Shown piece by piece: positions 48,687 through 57,252 of a stretch of DNA of 64,000 nucleotides (position 1 is the first letter of the stretch; each line of letters begins with the position of its first letter). The notes below the pieces were generated by a model, which worked only from the letters and a program-made list of their open reading frames with translations, was not told where the DNA came from and made no database searches. Position numbers and translations under genes: made by a program. The DNA is from Paraburkholderia humisilvae (GTDB taxonomy: Bacteria > Pseudomonadota > Gammaproteobacteria > Burkholderiales > Burkholderiaceae), in the NCBI RefSeq assembly GCF_902859855.1, contig NZ_CADIKH010000010.1, positions 1 through 64,000 of the forward strand, written 5' to 3'.

Positions 48687-50663
48687 ATGGAACTCCTCAC
48701 ATTGCGCCGCGCCAGCGTCGGCGCCAGGCTCGCCATGCTGTCGTGCGCACTGGTGGCGTTGATCTTCGCGGCCTTCACCTGGGCGGTCACTCGCGCGGCC
48801 GGCGAGCAGATCAACGAACAGGTGCTCACGCGCATCGCAGAAAAAGACCGCTCGATCGCCGACACGATTTCGCTGTTCGACAAAGCACTCAATGCTGAAG
48901 TCGGCCGCTCGATGACGCAATTCGAACATTTTCTGCCAACGGACTTTGCGCTCGACGAAACGCAGAAGATCGACATCAACGGTGTCGCGACGCCCGTCTT
49001 CAAGGCTGGCGACAAAGTGCTGAATCTCGACTTCTCGGTGCCCGACGACTTTCTCGCGCGTAGCGGCGCGATTGCGACCGTGTTCGCGCGAACCGGCGAC
49101 GACTTCGTGCGCGTGACGACATCGCTGAAGAAACAGGATGGCTCGCGCGCGATCGGCACGCTGCTCGATCGCAAAGGCCCCGCCTATGCGCCAATCGCCG
49201 CGGGCAAGACGTATACCGGTCTTGCCGGGCTGTTTGGCAAACGTTACATCACGCAGTACAAGCCGATCCTCGACGCGAACGGCCGCGTGATCGGCGCACT
49301 GTTCGTCGGTGTCGACGTCGATGCGCAGATCCATTCGATCGAAGAGGGCATCCGCAAGCTGAAGATCGGCGACAGCGGCTATTACTTCGTGCTCGATGCG
49401 TCCCATGGCGCCGAGCGCGGCAAGTTCATCGTGCATCCGGCGGCGGCCGGTCAGAAGGCCGACGATGGCAACGCGCCCTATCGTCAAATGCTCGACGAGA
49501 AAGAAGGCCACCTCGCATTCAGGTCCGCGGACGCGGCACTCGGCGAAACGGCGGCGTCCGACAAGTACGCGTCGTTCATCACCGTGCCTGAATGGCAATG
49601 GCTGCTCGGCGGCATCGCGAAACGCGATGAAGTGATGGCCGAAGTCAACGCGACGCGCAACCGCTTCCTGCTGATCGGTTTCATCCTCGTTGCGGTGTTC
49701 GTCGCGGTGTTTCTGATCGTGGTGCGCCGCCTCGTGAGCCGCCCGCTCGAAGAGGCGGCGAAAGCGTCCGAACGCTTCGCGGCCGGTGACCTCAGCGTGC
49801 GCGTGGCCGATGCGGGCCGCGGCCGCCGCGACGAAATCGGCCGCCTGATGCACGCGATCGACGGTATCGGCGAAGGTCTCGCGCGCATCGTCACGCAGGT
49901 GCGAAGCGCTTCGTCCGACATGACGCACGGCACCGCGAAGATCGTGGCCGGCAGCGGCCATATCGCCGCGCGTGTCGCGACACAAGCGAGCAGCCTCGAA
50001 CAGACGGCAGCGAGCATGGAAGAACTGACGTCCACCGTGCAGCAGAACGCGAACCACGCGGCACAGGCGAACACGCTCGTCACGAACGCATCGGCCGCGG
50101 CGGTCGACGGCGGCCGTGCAGTCGGGCGTGTCGTGTCGACCATGGGCGAGATCAGCCAGTCGTCGAAAAAGATCGCCGATATCACGTCCGTGATCGAAGG
50201 AATCGCATTTCAGACCAACATCCTCGCGCTAAACGCGGCCGTCGAAGCGGCGCGCGCCGGCGAGCACGGCAAGGGGTTCGCGGTCGTCGCCTCGGAGGTG
50301 CGCGCGCTCGCGCAGCGCAGCGCCGCGGCGGCGAAGGAAATCGACGGACTGATCGCCGCGTCGACTGCGCAAGTCGAGAGCGGCTATCGGATCGCCGAGG
50401 AAGCGAGCGTCACGATGCGCGGCATCGTTGAGCGCGTCGGCCAGGTGCAGACGATCATCGGCGAAATCAGCGTCGCGTCGCGCGAGCAGTCAGGCGGCAT
50501 CGAGCAGGTCAATCTCGCGGTTACGCAGATCGGCGAAGCGACGCAGCAGAACGCGACGCTCGTCGCCGAAGCGGAACGCGCCGCCGCCGAACTGCGCGAG
50601 CAAGCCGACCGGTTAAGCGACGCGGTGAGCGTGTTCAAGGTGAACGCGGATGCGCAGCACTGA
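48687..50663 (+). CDS. Methyl-accepting chemotaxis protein
   Basis: This 658-residue receptor has an N-terminal helix (about 12-34), a periplasmic double Cache-type sensor (about 40-295; [21 protein letters not shown] and [12 protein letters not shown] belong to it), a second helix (about 310-335), HAMP (about 336-388) and the signalling domain to the C-terminus. The hairpin tip reads [22 protein letters not shown] (given in part: [20 protein letters not shown]). It signals through CheW and CheA to the flagella. A longer frame starts at ATG 48594, but the FliA-like promoter places transcription start after it, so ATG 48687 is preferred. Confidence 0.92.
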   Translation: MELLTLRRASVGARLAMLSCALVALIFAAFTWAVTRAAGEQINEQVLTRIAEKDRSIADTISLFDKALNAEVGRSMTQFEHFLPTDFALDETQKIDINGVATPVFKAGDKVLNLDFSVPDDFLARSGAIATVFARTGDDFVRVTTSLKKQDGSRAIGTLLDRKGPAYAPIAAGKTYTGLAGLFGKRYITQYKPILDANGRVIGALFVGVDVDAQIHSIEEGIRKLKIGDSGYYFVLDASHGAERGKFIVHPAAAGQKADDGNAPYRQMLDEKEGHLAFRSADAALGETAASDKYASFITVPEWQWLLGGIAKRDEVMAEVNATRNRFLLIGFILVAVFVAVFLIVVRRLVSRPLEEAAKASERFAAGDLSVRVADAGRGRRDEIGRLMHAIDGIGEGLARIVTQVRSASSDMTHGTAKIVAGSGHIAARVATQASSLEQTAASMEELTSTVQQNANHAAQANTLVTNASAAAVDGGRAVGRVVSTMGEISQSSKKIADITSVIEGIAFQTNILALNAAVEAARAGEHGKGFAVVASEVRALAQRSAAAAKEIDGLIAASTAQVESGYRIAEEASVTMRGIVERVGQVQTIIGEISVASREQSGGIEQVNLAVTQIGEATQQNATLVAEAERAAAELREQADRLSDAVSVFKVNADAQH

Positions 50664-50705
50664 GCCACGCATCGTGCGGTTTGCGGCCGGGGTTCGCGGA
50701 CTGAC

Positions 50706-51320
50706 TTACGCCTTCGGCCGGATCAACTCGAACATCGCGCCGGCTTCCACGTAGTCGCCGCGATACCCTGCGCGCATGATCGGCTGCGCGGCCAGCGTGT
50801 CGAACCGGCCGTCCTTCAGATACGCGTTCTGGATGTGCACGCCGACCACCTGGCCGATCGCAAGCCAGGTGTCCAGCGGCTTGCCATCGAGCGAATGCAG
50901 TTCCGCCACGTGCACCAGTTTGCATTCGAGCGCGGCGGGCGATTCGCCGACATGCGGCACCGACACATTGCGGCCCGCGACAGGCGTGAGTCCAGCCAGT
51001 TCGAACTCGTCGACTTCGGGCGGCACTGGCGCGGAGGTGCGGTTCATCTGCTCGGCGAGCGCTTTCGATGTCAGGTTCCAGACGAACTCGCCGGTTTCTT
51101 CGATATTGCGAATGCTGTCCTTATACGATTCGCTGGAAAAACCGATCATTGGCGGAAACGTCGAAAATGCGCCGAAAAAGCTGTACGGTGCGAGATTGCA
51201 TCGGCCGTTCGCGGCGCGCGTTGAGATCCAGCCGATAACGCGCGGCGCGACGATCGCCTTGAACGGATCGTGCGGCAAACCATGCCCGACCAGCGGGTCG
51301 TAGAAGTGCACATCGCTCAT
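50706..51320 (-). CDS. Flavin-reductase-like split-barrel protein
   Basis: This 204-residue protein belongs to the flavin reductase-like (FMN-binding split barrel) family. Family features include RVIGWISTRAANGRCNLAPYS and FSSESYKDSIRNIEETGEFV near the N-terminal half and ALECKLVHVAEL later. It probably binds FMN and may serve as an oxidoreductase partner; no partner monooxygenase is nearby. I chose ATG 51320 because AAGGAAT lies just upstream; the longer frame to 51476 has no family sequence. Confidence 0.88.
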   Translation of the reverse strand: MSDVHFYDPLVGHGLPHDPFKAIVAPRVIGWISTRAANGRCNLAPYSFFGAFSTFPPMIGFSSESYKDSIRNIEETGEFVWNLTSKALAEQMNRTSAPVPPEVDEFELAGLTPVAGRNVSVPHVGESPAALECKLVHVAELHSLDGKPLDTWLAIGQVVGVHIQNAYLKDGRFDTLAAQPIMRAGYRGDYVEAGAMFELIRPKA

Positions 51321-51505
51321 ACGGTATTCCTTCACTGCTGCTGGGGACCGAGTCCTTTGACGAGAGTGTCCAGCATAACGCAGTGCGCATTTTGATGATT
51401 TGCCGTAAACGCAACCGGCCTGCCGCTCAGCTCGCGACAGGCCGGTTGATGGACTGCGGGACGGGCGACACGGCAAAGACCGCGGCCGCCCAGATCAAAA
51501 GCTCA

Positions 51506-51775
51506 TTAATCGTGATGCGGACGATGATCGTCGTGATGATACGGATCGCGGTCGTGCGGATGGTGGTGCATCCACTCGTCGTGCGACCAGTAACGATGGC
51601 CATCCCAGTAGCGGCCATCATGCTGCCAGCCGAGCTGGATCGAGATGCCGACCGGAATCATGTGCGGTTCACCGTACACGACGTCTTGTGCAAACGCGCT
51701 GGTCGCGCCGAGCAATGCGCCGCCTGCGAGCAGCGTGGCAATCAGGGTGCGCGACGTCTTGTTCAAGCCTTTCAT
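51506..51775 (-). CDS. Small exported His/Asp-rich protein
   Basis: This 89-residue protein has a signal peptide (about 1-28, ending AFAQ) and a short mature part. The end is strongly enriched in His, Asp and Trp/Tyr (WMHHHPHDRDPYHHDDH), with GHRYW-type motifs. This composition suggests binding of Zn, Ni or Cu in the periplasm, but no family function is known to me. GGGAGA before ATG 51775 decides the start over the longer frame to 51967. Confidence 0.78.
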   Translation of the reverse strand: MKGLNKTSRTLIATLLAGGALLGATSAFAQDVVYGEPHMIPVGISIQLGWQHDGRYWDGHRYWSHDEWMHHHPHDRDPYHHDDHRPHHD

Positions 51776-52116
51776 GTTGATTCTCCCATTGAGAATGTTG
51801 TTGCGAGGGCCGTGATGTTCAGGAGCGTCAGCTTCGGCCCCGCGCTTGAGAACCACTGTAATGGCGACGCCGATACATAAACGTGAAGACTTGTAAGCAC
51901 ACATTTCACAGAACGGCGGATCATGCGGCCCCGCTATATGCGAAATGCCTGTCGATTCAGGACACATCCCAGGGTGGGCACTAACGGATAGCTGCGACGC
52001 TGTCAGCTTACGTTACATCCCTTTCGATACGGAAAGTGTGCGAAAGAAAATTGAAGGCGTAGCTGATGTGGCAGCGCGTGGGTTTAATGCGTTTTAAGGG
52101 TCTTGCCTGAAAGCAA
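51776..52116. other. Intergenic region upstream of the His-rich peptide
   Basis: The part next to 51775 must carry the promoter of the His-rich peptide gene. CTTTCG/CGAAAG (52021-52026 and 52041-52046) is a small dyad. I see no supported gene: the frame at 52103-52375 on the plus strand is the shadow of the DUF3563 gene. Confidence 0.35.
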
Positions 52117-52143
52117 AGAGCTCGGCATTTTTAGCCGAGCTCT
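52117..52143 (-). terminator. Hairpin terminator of the DUF3563 gene
   Basis: AGAGCTCGGC (52117-52126) and GCCGAGCTCT (52134-52143) form a perfect 10-bp stem with a 7-nt loop. On the minus strand it is followed by a T-rich run (TTTGCTTT), 58 bp beyond the stop of the DUF3563 gene. Confidence 0.7.
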
Positions 52144-52201
52144 CGATACTGCGCTTTCACTTGACGACTTCGCGCAAGCTTGCGCGTTGGGACTCGCCCA
52201 A

Positions 52202-52360
52202 TTAGTCGGTGAGACGGACGCCGAACAGCGTCGCCTGCGCGCGGCGCATACGCTCCGCTTCGCGGTGACGAGCTTCGTACGAGTAATCCGAATCCAGCGG
52301 CAGGTACGGCGACGCGAAGAGGTCGCTGACCTTTTGGTACAGAGCAAAAAGAAAGTTCAT
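52202..52360 (-). CDS. DUF3563-type micro-protein
   Basis: This 52-residue protein starts MNFLFALYQKVSDLFASPY and ends GVRLTD. The middle is Glu/Arg/Ala-rich (EARHREAERMRRAQAT) and likely helical. Size and pattern match DUF3563 proteins, which are widespread in Burkholderiaceae and have no known function. GGGAG lies 5 nt before ATG 52360, the stop is TAA, and a terminator hairpin follows. A pair of identical palindromes flanks its putative -10 box. Confidence 0.82.
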   Translation of the reverse strand: MNFLFALYQKVSDLFASPYLPLDSDYSYEARHREAERMRRAQATLFGVRLTD

Positions 52361-52385
52361 GGCGACTCCCGTTGATGATTGATTC

Positions 52386-52422
52386 AGGGTTTTCCCTTAG
52401 AAGCAAGTATAGGGTTTTCCCT
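52386..52422 (-). promoter_or_regulatory. Twin AGGGTTTTCCCT palindromes at the DUF3563 promoter
   Basis: AGGGTTTTCCCT occurs identically at 52386-52397 and 52411-52422, 25 bp apart. Between them on the minus strand lies a near-consensus -10 box, TATACT (52406-52411). One palindrome would cover the spacer and the other the transcription start, the layout of a repressor or activator operator. Confidence 0.65.
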
Positions 52423-52579
52423 AGATCAAGTCTAGTGCGCCGCACAAAAATTATGTAAATAGGCGTGCGCTCGATCGTCGCATCGGTTGATGCGTTGCAT
52501 CATTGCAACAAAGCAAACGATGAAAAAAGGGAGCGATTGAAGACCAGACACACGCGCCACCGGCGCGCGGCCTGAATAG

Positions 52580-53809
52580 TCAGTGCGCGTGAGTCGTCGA
52601 CGGTTTGTGCTTACGCGCGGGCTGTGCCTTAGCGGACGAATGCGCGTCGGCAGGCTGCCGCGGCGCGACGGCCGCCGGCGCATCCGCATTGGCCGCCGGT
52701 GCCGCGGGCATCGCTGCTGCAGGCGACGATTCCGTCTGCAGCAGCGTCGCGAGTGTCGCCTGCTGGCCGAGCAGCATCTGCTCGATGCGTTGCTGGTGAA
52801 GGATCGAGTCTTGCGTCAGGTGCACCAGCAGCAGCATCTGCGCGACGCCAATCGCCACCGTCACCAGCAGCACGCCGACGACGATCGACAACATCCGCTT
52901 CATCCTGCGCGAATGGTCGGCTGCGGCGCGGCGCTGGTCTGCAATCACGCCGTATAGCGCATCGACGGTATCGGCGAACGCGGCCGCGCGCGCGTGATCC
53001 AGCTCGGGCGTCGCGCGGGGCGCAGTCTGCGTCGCGGCCGCCGCACTGCTTGCTGCTCCAAACGGCATGCGGGCGGTCGAAGCATATGAATGCGGTTGCG
53101 GTTGCGCCGGACGCGCGGTAGCCGCGGCGCCCGCGCCCATCGACGCGCCTACGTCGCGCGATGCGGCACTCGTGTCGTCAGCTGCAAAACGTGACGGGGC
53201 GGTCTCGCGAAGCGCGGCAACTGCCACCATCGGCTGCGCGACCGGCGAGACTTCCGCCAGCGACGTGTGACGTGCCGCGCCCTTGTCGTCGACATTCACT
53301 TGCGACACGTCGGCACCCGCTGCCGTTGTCGCCGGCTCGCCCGAATCGACGCCAAAGCAGCTGCGCGCCGAGGTTGATGCAGCCTTCTGCTCGACCTTCA
53401 CCGTCGATGTTTCCGCCTCCGGTTGCGCCGTGCGCGCCGCATCGGCCGCTTGCGCCGCGCGCGCGTTGCGGCGTACGACCTTTGTCTCCGGTCGCGTCTC
53501 TTGCGCGTCGTTGCCTTCCGTTGCCACCTCGACTGCGGCCAGCACCTCATCGGGCAATTCGAAACCGCTCAGCGTCCCCTGCCGCACATCGATGTTCATC
53601 GCCTGCAATGCCGCGCGCGTGGGGTCGTCGGGAAACAGCTCGAGCGTGCTGTCGTCGGCCGGCACGTCGCTGAGTTCGGCGAGGCGCTGTGCCGAACGCG
53701 CGGCACGCGCAAGCTTGTTTTCGGTTTCGGTCGACACGGCGGCGGTGCGCGGCTCTTTCGAGCCTGAGCGGGATGAACGGGAAGTGCTGGGTGCTGCGGG
53801 ATCGGCCAT
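52580..53809 (-). CDS. Single-pass membrane protein, function unknown
   Basis: This 409-residue protein is not recognised. It has a long hydrophilic, Ala/Thr/Ser/Gln-rich N-terminal region (1-300), one hydrophobic helix near 305-330 (MLSIVVGVLLVTVAIGVAQM) and a Gln/Ala/Pro-rich tail ending KPSTTHAH. The helix is followed by QQRIEQMLLGQQATLATLLQ, possibly a short coiled coil. ATG 53809 has a GGA box upstream; the frame's TTG four codons earlier is not needed. It is the most downstream gene of the TonB/ExbBD locus. Confidence 0.7.
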   Translation of the reverse strand: MADPAAPSTSRSSRSGSKEPRTAAVSTETENKLARAARSAQRLAELSDVPADDSTLELFPDDPTRAALQAMNIDVRQGTLSGFELPDEVLAAVEVATEGNDAQETRPETKVVRRNARAAQAADAARTAQPEAETSTVKVEQKAASTSARSCFGVDSGEPATTAAGADVSQVNVDDKGAARHTSLAEVSPVAQPMVAVAALRETAPSRFAADDTSAASRDVGASMGAGAAATARPAQPQPHSYASTARMPFGAASSAAAATQTAPRATPELDHARAAAFADTVDALYGVIADQRRAAADHSRRMKRMLSIVVGVLLVTVAIGVAQMLLLVHLTQDSILHQQRIEQMLLGQQATLATLLQTESSPAAAMPAAPAANADAPAAVAPRQPADAHSSAKAQPARKHKPSTTHAH

Positions 53810-53959
53810 GTTGTGTTCCAAAGTGTTCCCGGGGGAGTCGGGTCGAGCGCCGCTATTATGGACGACAAGCCGCAGCGATTCGATCCCGCCGATGAAGGAT
53901 CACCGCTCACACGTTGTGGAAATGCGTCATCCCGCCATCATTCGCCGATCCCTCTTTGG

Positions 53960-54484
53960 TTACGAGGTGCTCGCCGCGCTGCGCGGCGCCGCTTGCGGTT
54001 TCGCGTTCGGATCACCGTCGGGTTGTGCGTCGGGCTTGGGCTCCAGTTCCAGCCGCACGCGCAATGGCTGACGCATATCGGCCGGCGGCGCGCTGCCGAT
54101 CGCGTGCGCCATCAACAGCGCGCGCAGATCGTCATTCGCCTGCGCATCGCCAAGCGAGTCGAACGCAACGCGCGTCACCGCGCCATCGGCGCCGACCCAC
54201 GCGCGGACCTCAATCATCGATGGCACCGCGTCGCCCTGCGGATGCTGCAGCCGGTCTTCGAGAAACGCATGAAGTTCATTAGCAGTGTCGTCATACGCCT
54301 CGAGCGAATGCTGGAACTGCTCGCCGACGAGCTGCGCGTAAGCGATCCACGCTGGCGGCACGCCGGTAGTTTGCGCGTGACCGGTGATGCCCCATGCAAG
54401 CGCACCGACGCCGATCGTGCATCTGATCGCGCGGCCGATCGCGCAGATGAAGCGCGGCGACGCGCTTCGCTTGACGTTATTCAT
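53960..54484 (-). CDS. Exported TonB-C-like protein, paralogue of 58232-58717
   Basis: This 174-residue protein has a signal peptide (about 14-38, ending GHAQ). The mature part carries AWIAYAQLVGEQFQHSLEAYDD and a TonB C-terminal-like fold (IEVRAWVGADGAVTRVAFDS, then LRVRLELEP). It has no membrane anchor and Pro-rich spacer like true TonB. It shares layout and motifs (WLAYAQ, V-R-x-W, DLRALL) with the protein at 58232-58717. GGGGAGA sets ATG 54484 as the start. Confidence 0.75.
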   Translation of the reverse strand: MNNVKRSASPRFICAIGRAIRCTIGVGALAWGITGHAQTTGVPPAWIAYAQLVGEQFQHSLEAYDDTANELHAFLEDRLQHPQGDAVPSMIEVRAWVGADGAVTRVAFDSLGDAQANDDLRALLMAHAIGSAPPADMRQPLRVRLELEPKPDAQPDGDPNAKPQAAPRSAASTS

Positions 54485-54561
54485 CGATTCTCCCCAAGCC
54501 CCGGTTGCAAACTGAACACGACCAATCGGATGCGCATGCCCGCATCCCGAGCGCCCCCCGC

Positions 54562-55998
54562 TCAAGCCGGATCGAACGGCAAATAGACACGTGCGTTGCC
54601 GCGCTGAATCAGCAATGCCGCGTTGTCATGCAGCTGGCGCAGCTCGACGACCAGCTGATCGAGCGACGCGACCGGCGTCCCATTCACCGACAGGACGATA
54701 TCGCCCGCCTTCAAACCGATGCGCGTCGCCCGCCCCGTCACCTGTTCGATCAGGAGTCCATGATCGAGACCGAGGCGCTGCTGCTCGACGGTCGACAACG
54801 GCCGGACCACGATACCGAGCCGCGAAGGCGGTGCAGCGGAGGCATTGGCGGCCGAGCCACCATTGCTGTCCAGTTCGCCGACCGCGACGCTCATATGCAT
54901 CGCATGGCCATCGCGCCACACGAGCAGATCGGCGTTCTTCCCTGGGCGAATCTTTGCAACCGTCGTCAACAGATCGACGGAGTCGTCGATATCGTGACCA
55001 TCGACCGCAAGCACGACGTCGCCCGCCTGCATGCCGGCCCGCGCCGCCGGGCCGCGCGGATCGACGACGCTGATCAGCGCGCCGTCGGGTTTCGCGAGGC
55101 CGAATGATCGTGCGAGCGCCTGACTCACTTCCTGCAGGCTGATGCCGAGCCAGCCGCGGCTCACGTGACCGGTCTTCAGCAACTGATCTTTCACGTCAAG
55201 CGCAACGTCGATCGGGATCGCGAACGATAGCCCCTGATAGCCGCCGGTCTTCGAATAGATCATCGAGTTGATCGCGACGACGCGGCCGCGCAGATCGAAC
55301 AGCGGCCCGCCCGAGTTGCCCGGATTGATCGGCACGTCGGTCTGAATAAACGGCACGTACGCCTCGCCGGGCAGCGAACGCGATTTCGCGCTGACGATGC
55401 CCGACGTCACGGTATTGGCGAAGCCGTACGGCGAGCCGATCGCCATCACCCAGTCGCCGACATCGACCCGCTGCGGATTGCCGGTGACGACAACCGGCAG
55501 ATCGTCCGCGTCGATCTTGATCAGCGCAACATCGGAAAGCGCATCGGTGCCGACGACTTTGCCTTTGAACTCGCGCTTGTCGGTCAGCTTCACATCGACG
55601 ACGTTCGCGTCGCCGACCACATGGCGATTGGTCAGGATATAGCCGTCCGCGGTGACGATAAAGCCGGAGCCGAGACTGACCTCCTCGCGATTGCCGATCA
55701 CACGGCGCGCGAGAAACGGCGCAAGCGGATTGCCGGGCGCGATGCCGGGCGGCAGTTGCACGCCCATCTGCGTGACTTCATGCGTCACGCTGATGTTGAC
55801 GACCGCCGGCCCGTAGCGCTTCGCAAGCGACGCAAAATCAGGCAGCACGATCTGTGCGGCGCCGGTGGGCGGCACCGCGCCGCCCACCGCATCGTCACTC
55901 ACAGCGGCGCTCGCCGTACTCACGCAAAACGACGCGGCCACGACACACATGGCGACCCGCGCTCCACCCCGTTCAAGACCTCGTTTTGCGGTTGTCAT
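54562..55998 (-). CDS. Deg-type periplasmic serine protease with two PDZ domains
   Basis: This 478-residue HtrA/Do-family protease has a signal peptide (about 12-32) and a trypsin-like domain (about 55-260). The catalytic triad is His near 126 (NRHVV), Asp near 156 (LSDVALIKID) and Ser near 229 (PINPGNSGGPL). Two PDZ domains follow (about 285-370 and 393-470). It should degrade or refold misfolded envelope proteins. I chose ATG 55998; the codon before is TTG. Its place in the TonB/ExbBD locus suggests quality control for that machinery. Confidence 0.94.
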   Translation of the reverse strand: MTTAKRGLERGGARVAMCVVAASFCVSTASAAVSDDAVGGAVPPTGAAQIVLPDFASLAKRYGPAVVNISVTHEVTQMGVQLPPGIAPGNPLAPFLARRVIGNREEVSLGSGFIVTADGYILTNRHVVGDANVVDVKLTDKREFKGKVVGTDALSDVALIKIDADDLPVVVTGNPQRVDVGDWVMAIGSPYGFANTVTSGIVSAKSRSLPGEAYVPFIQTDVPINPGNSGGPLFDLRGRVVAINSMIYSKTGGYQGLSFAIPIDVALDVKDQLLKTGHVSRGWLGISLQEVSQALARSFGLAKPDGALISVVDPRGPAARAGMQAGDVVLAVDGHDIDDSVDLLTTVAKIRPGKNADLLVWRDGHAMHMSVAVGELDSNGGSAANASAAPPSRLGIVVRPLSTVEQQRLGLDHGLLIEQVTGRATRIGLKAGDIVLSVNGTPVASLDQLVVELRQLHDNAALLIQRGNARVYLPFDPA

Positions 55999-56047
55999 CA
56001 ATTCGTTTGCCTGTTTTCAGACCCGCGCGCGGTGCCGCGCCGCGGCA

Positions 56048-56437
56048 TTATTTCACCGGCGCGGCAGACGTCGGCCGTTGCGGCGTCACCGAATTGCCCC
56101 ACGCATTGCCGAAGCGGATACTTTCCGCCGAATAATTGAATGTGCCGACCTGGTTCGACGGCGCCTTCGCCTGCGCTTCGGCGGCGCTCACGCCGCTGGA
56201 CGCGGCAGTCGGCGTGGGTGCGAGCTGCTGGCTCAGGCAATCGTATGAAAGCGCCTGCACGCCGTTCATTTCCGCGTTCACGCACACACGCTTGCCATTG
56301 TTCGGCGAGCCCGCCTGCGCGGCGCCCGCGCTGGCGCCAGCAGGCGCACTCTGCGCCCACGCTGCGTCGCCCATCATTGCCGTGCCGACGATCGATAACG
56401 TCACCGCGATTCGAAGGACATGTCTATGCTGTTTCAT
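56048..56437 (-). CDS. Small exported protein, function unknown
   Basis: This 129-residue protein has a signal peptide (about 1-28, AAWAQ). The mature part is Ala/Gly/Ser/Pro-rich with two Cys (VCVNAEMNG and YDCLSQQ) that could form a disulfide, and a final aromatic patch (FNYSAESIRFGNAWG). I do not recognise a family. GAGGG precedes the ATG. It sits 12 bp after the zinc-ribbon gene's stop and 49 bp before the protease gene. Confidence 0.72.
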   Translation of the reverse strand: MKQHRHVLRIAVTLSIVGTAMMGDAAWAQSAPAGASAGAAQAGSPNNGKRVCVNAEMNGVQALSYDCLSQQLAPTPTAASSGVSAAEAQAKAPSNQVGTFNYSAESIRFGNAWGNSVTPQRPTSAAPVK

Positions 56438-56449
56438 CGCAAGACCCTC

Positions 56450-57235
56450 TCATGATGTCCCCGTGTCGGCGCGCCCCGGGTCGGCCGACTGGCGGCCAGA
56501 CGCCACGAAGCGCTGGAACTCCTTCACATCGGCCCGTTTCATCCAGGGTGGCGGAGTCTCGAGGAAGGAGGTATCGCGTCGCACCGTTTCATAGTGGATC
56601 AACTGCCTTGACGTCGGAAACGGTGTTTCGCGCGGTGCGTTGTACATCATCTTGAAGAACCGCGCCTGCGGCCCACGATGCGTCCATAAATCGCCTACGT
56701 CGCGCACGGTCGCATCGAAGCAGAAGCGCACCCAAACCGGCCTGCCGCCCATTGCTCCCGCGCGCATGAATTGGGCCAGCGTCAGCAGCACATAAGGCAG
56801 GTCATGTTGTTCGAGCGCCGGATAGGACCAGAGGTTCATTACATCGGCGTAACCGACGAGATAGATGAAACGCCGCACCGTCAGCGACGGCGCCGCGCGC
56901 CGCATCACCTGGAAATGACGCTGCCAGTTCTCGATGAAGACGCCGCGCTGCTCCCGCTCGAGCGCGACATCGCGCCTGCGGTGCACGCCCGGCACGTCCG
57001 GCTGATACGACAGCGTCGAGAGCGGGCAGCGCGCCTCGTCCTGCGCGACAAAGTGCCGAAAGCGCCGACCCGCGTCGTCGGCAACGGGGACGAGTTCGCC
57101 GAAGCAGACTGGACAATACAAGCTCGCCTTGTCGCCGATCCCATAGTGCGCGCCGACGACGTGAAAACCGTAGGCGCCGGCGTTCAGGTCGTCGAGCTGG
57201 AGCGCGGTATCGGACGAGGTTCCGGTCATAGGCAT
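56450..57235 (-). CDS. Cytosolic zinc-ribbon protein (CoiA N-terminal-like)
   Basis: This 261-residue protein has no signal peptide. Its N-terminal part shows CPVC (41-44), RRFRHF with His near 61, and Cys near 70, a C-x2-C-x16-H-x8-C pattern like the metal-binding start of CoiA and related nuclease-associated proteins. The rest is basic and Trp/Tyr-rich with no catalytic motif I can name. It is an odd cytosolic member of an otherwise exported locus. Confidence 0.68.
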   Translation of the reverse strand: MPMTGTSSDTALQLDDLNAGAYGFHVVGAHYGIGDKASLYCPVCFGELVPVADDAGRRFRHFVAQDEARCPLSTLSYQPDVPGVHRRRDVALEREQRGVFIENWQRHFQVMRRAAPSLTVRRFIYLVGYADVMNLWSYPALEQHDLPYVLLTLAQFMRAGAMGGRPVWVRFCFDATVRDVGDLWTHRGPQARFFKMMYNAPRETPFPTSRQLIHYETVRRDTSFLETPPPWMKRADVKEFQRFVASGRQSADPGRADTGTS

Positions 57236-57252
57236 CGGCTCTGGCGGGTCGA

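Noticed and set aside
48597..50057. 486-codon minus-strand frame within the chemotaxis receptor gene
   Set aside because: It is a shadow of a well-conserved receptor and has no independent features.
52103..52375. 90-codon plus-strand frame
   Set aside because: It overlaps the DUF3563 gene and its terminator on the other strand; the minus-strand gene has a ribosome site and family similarity.
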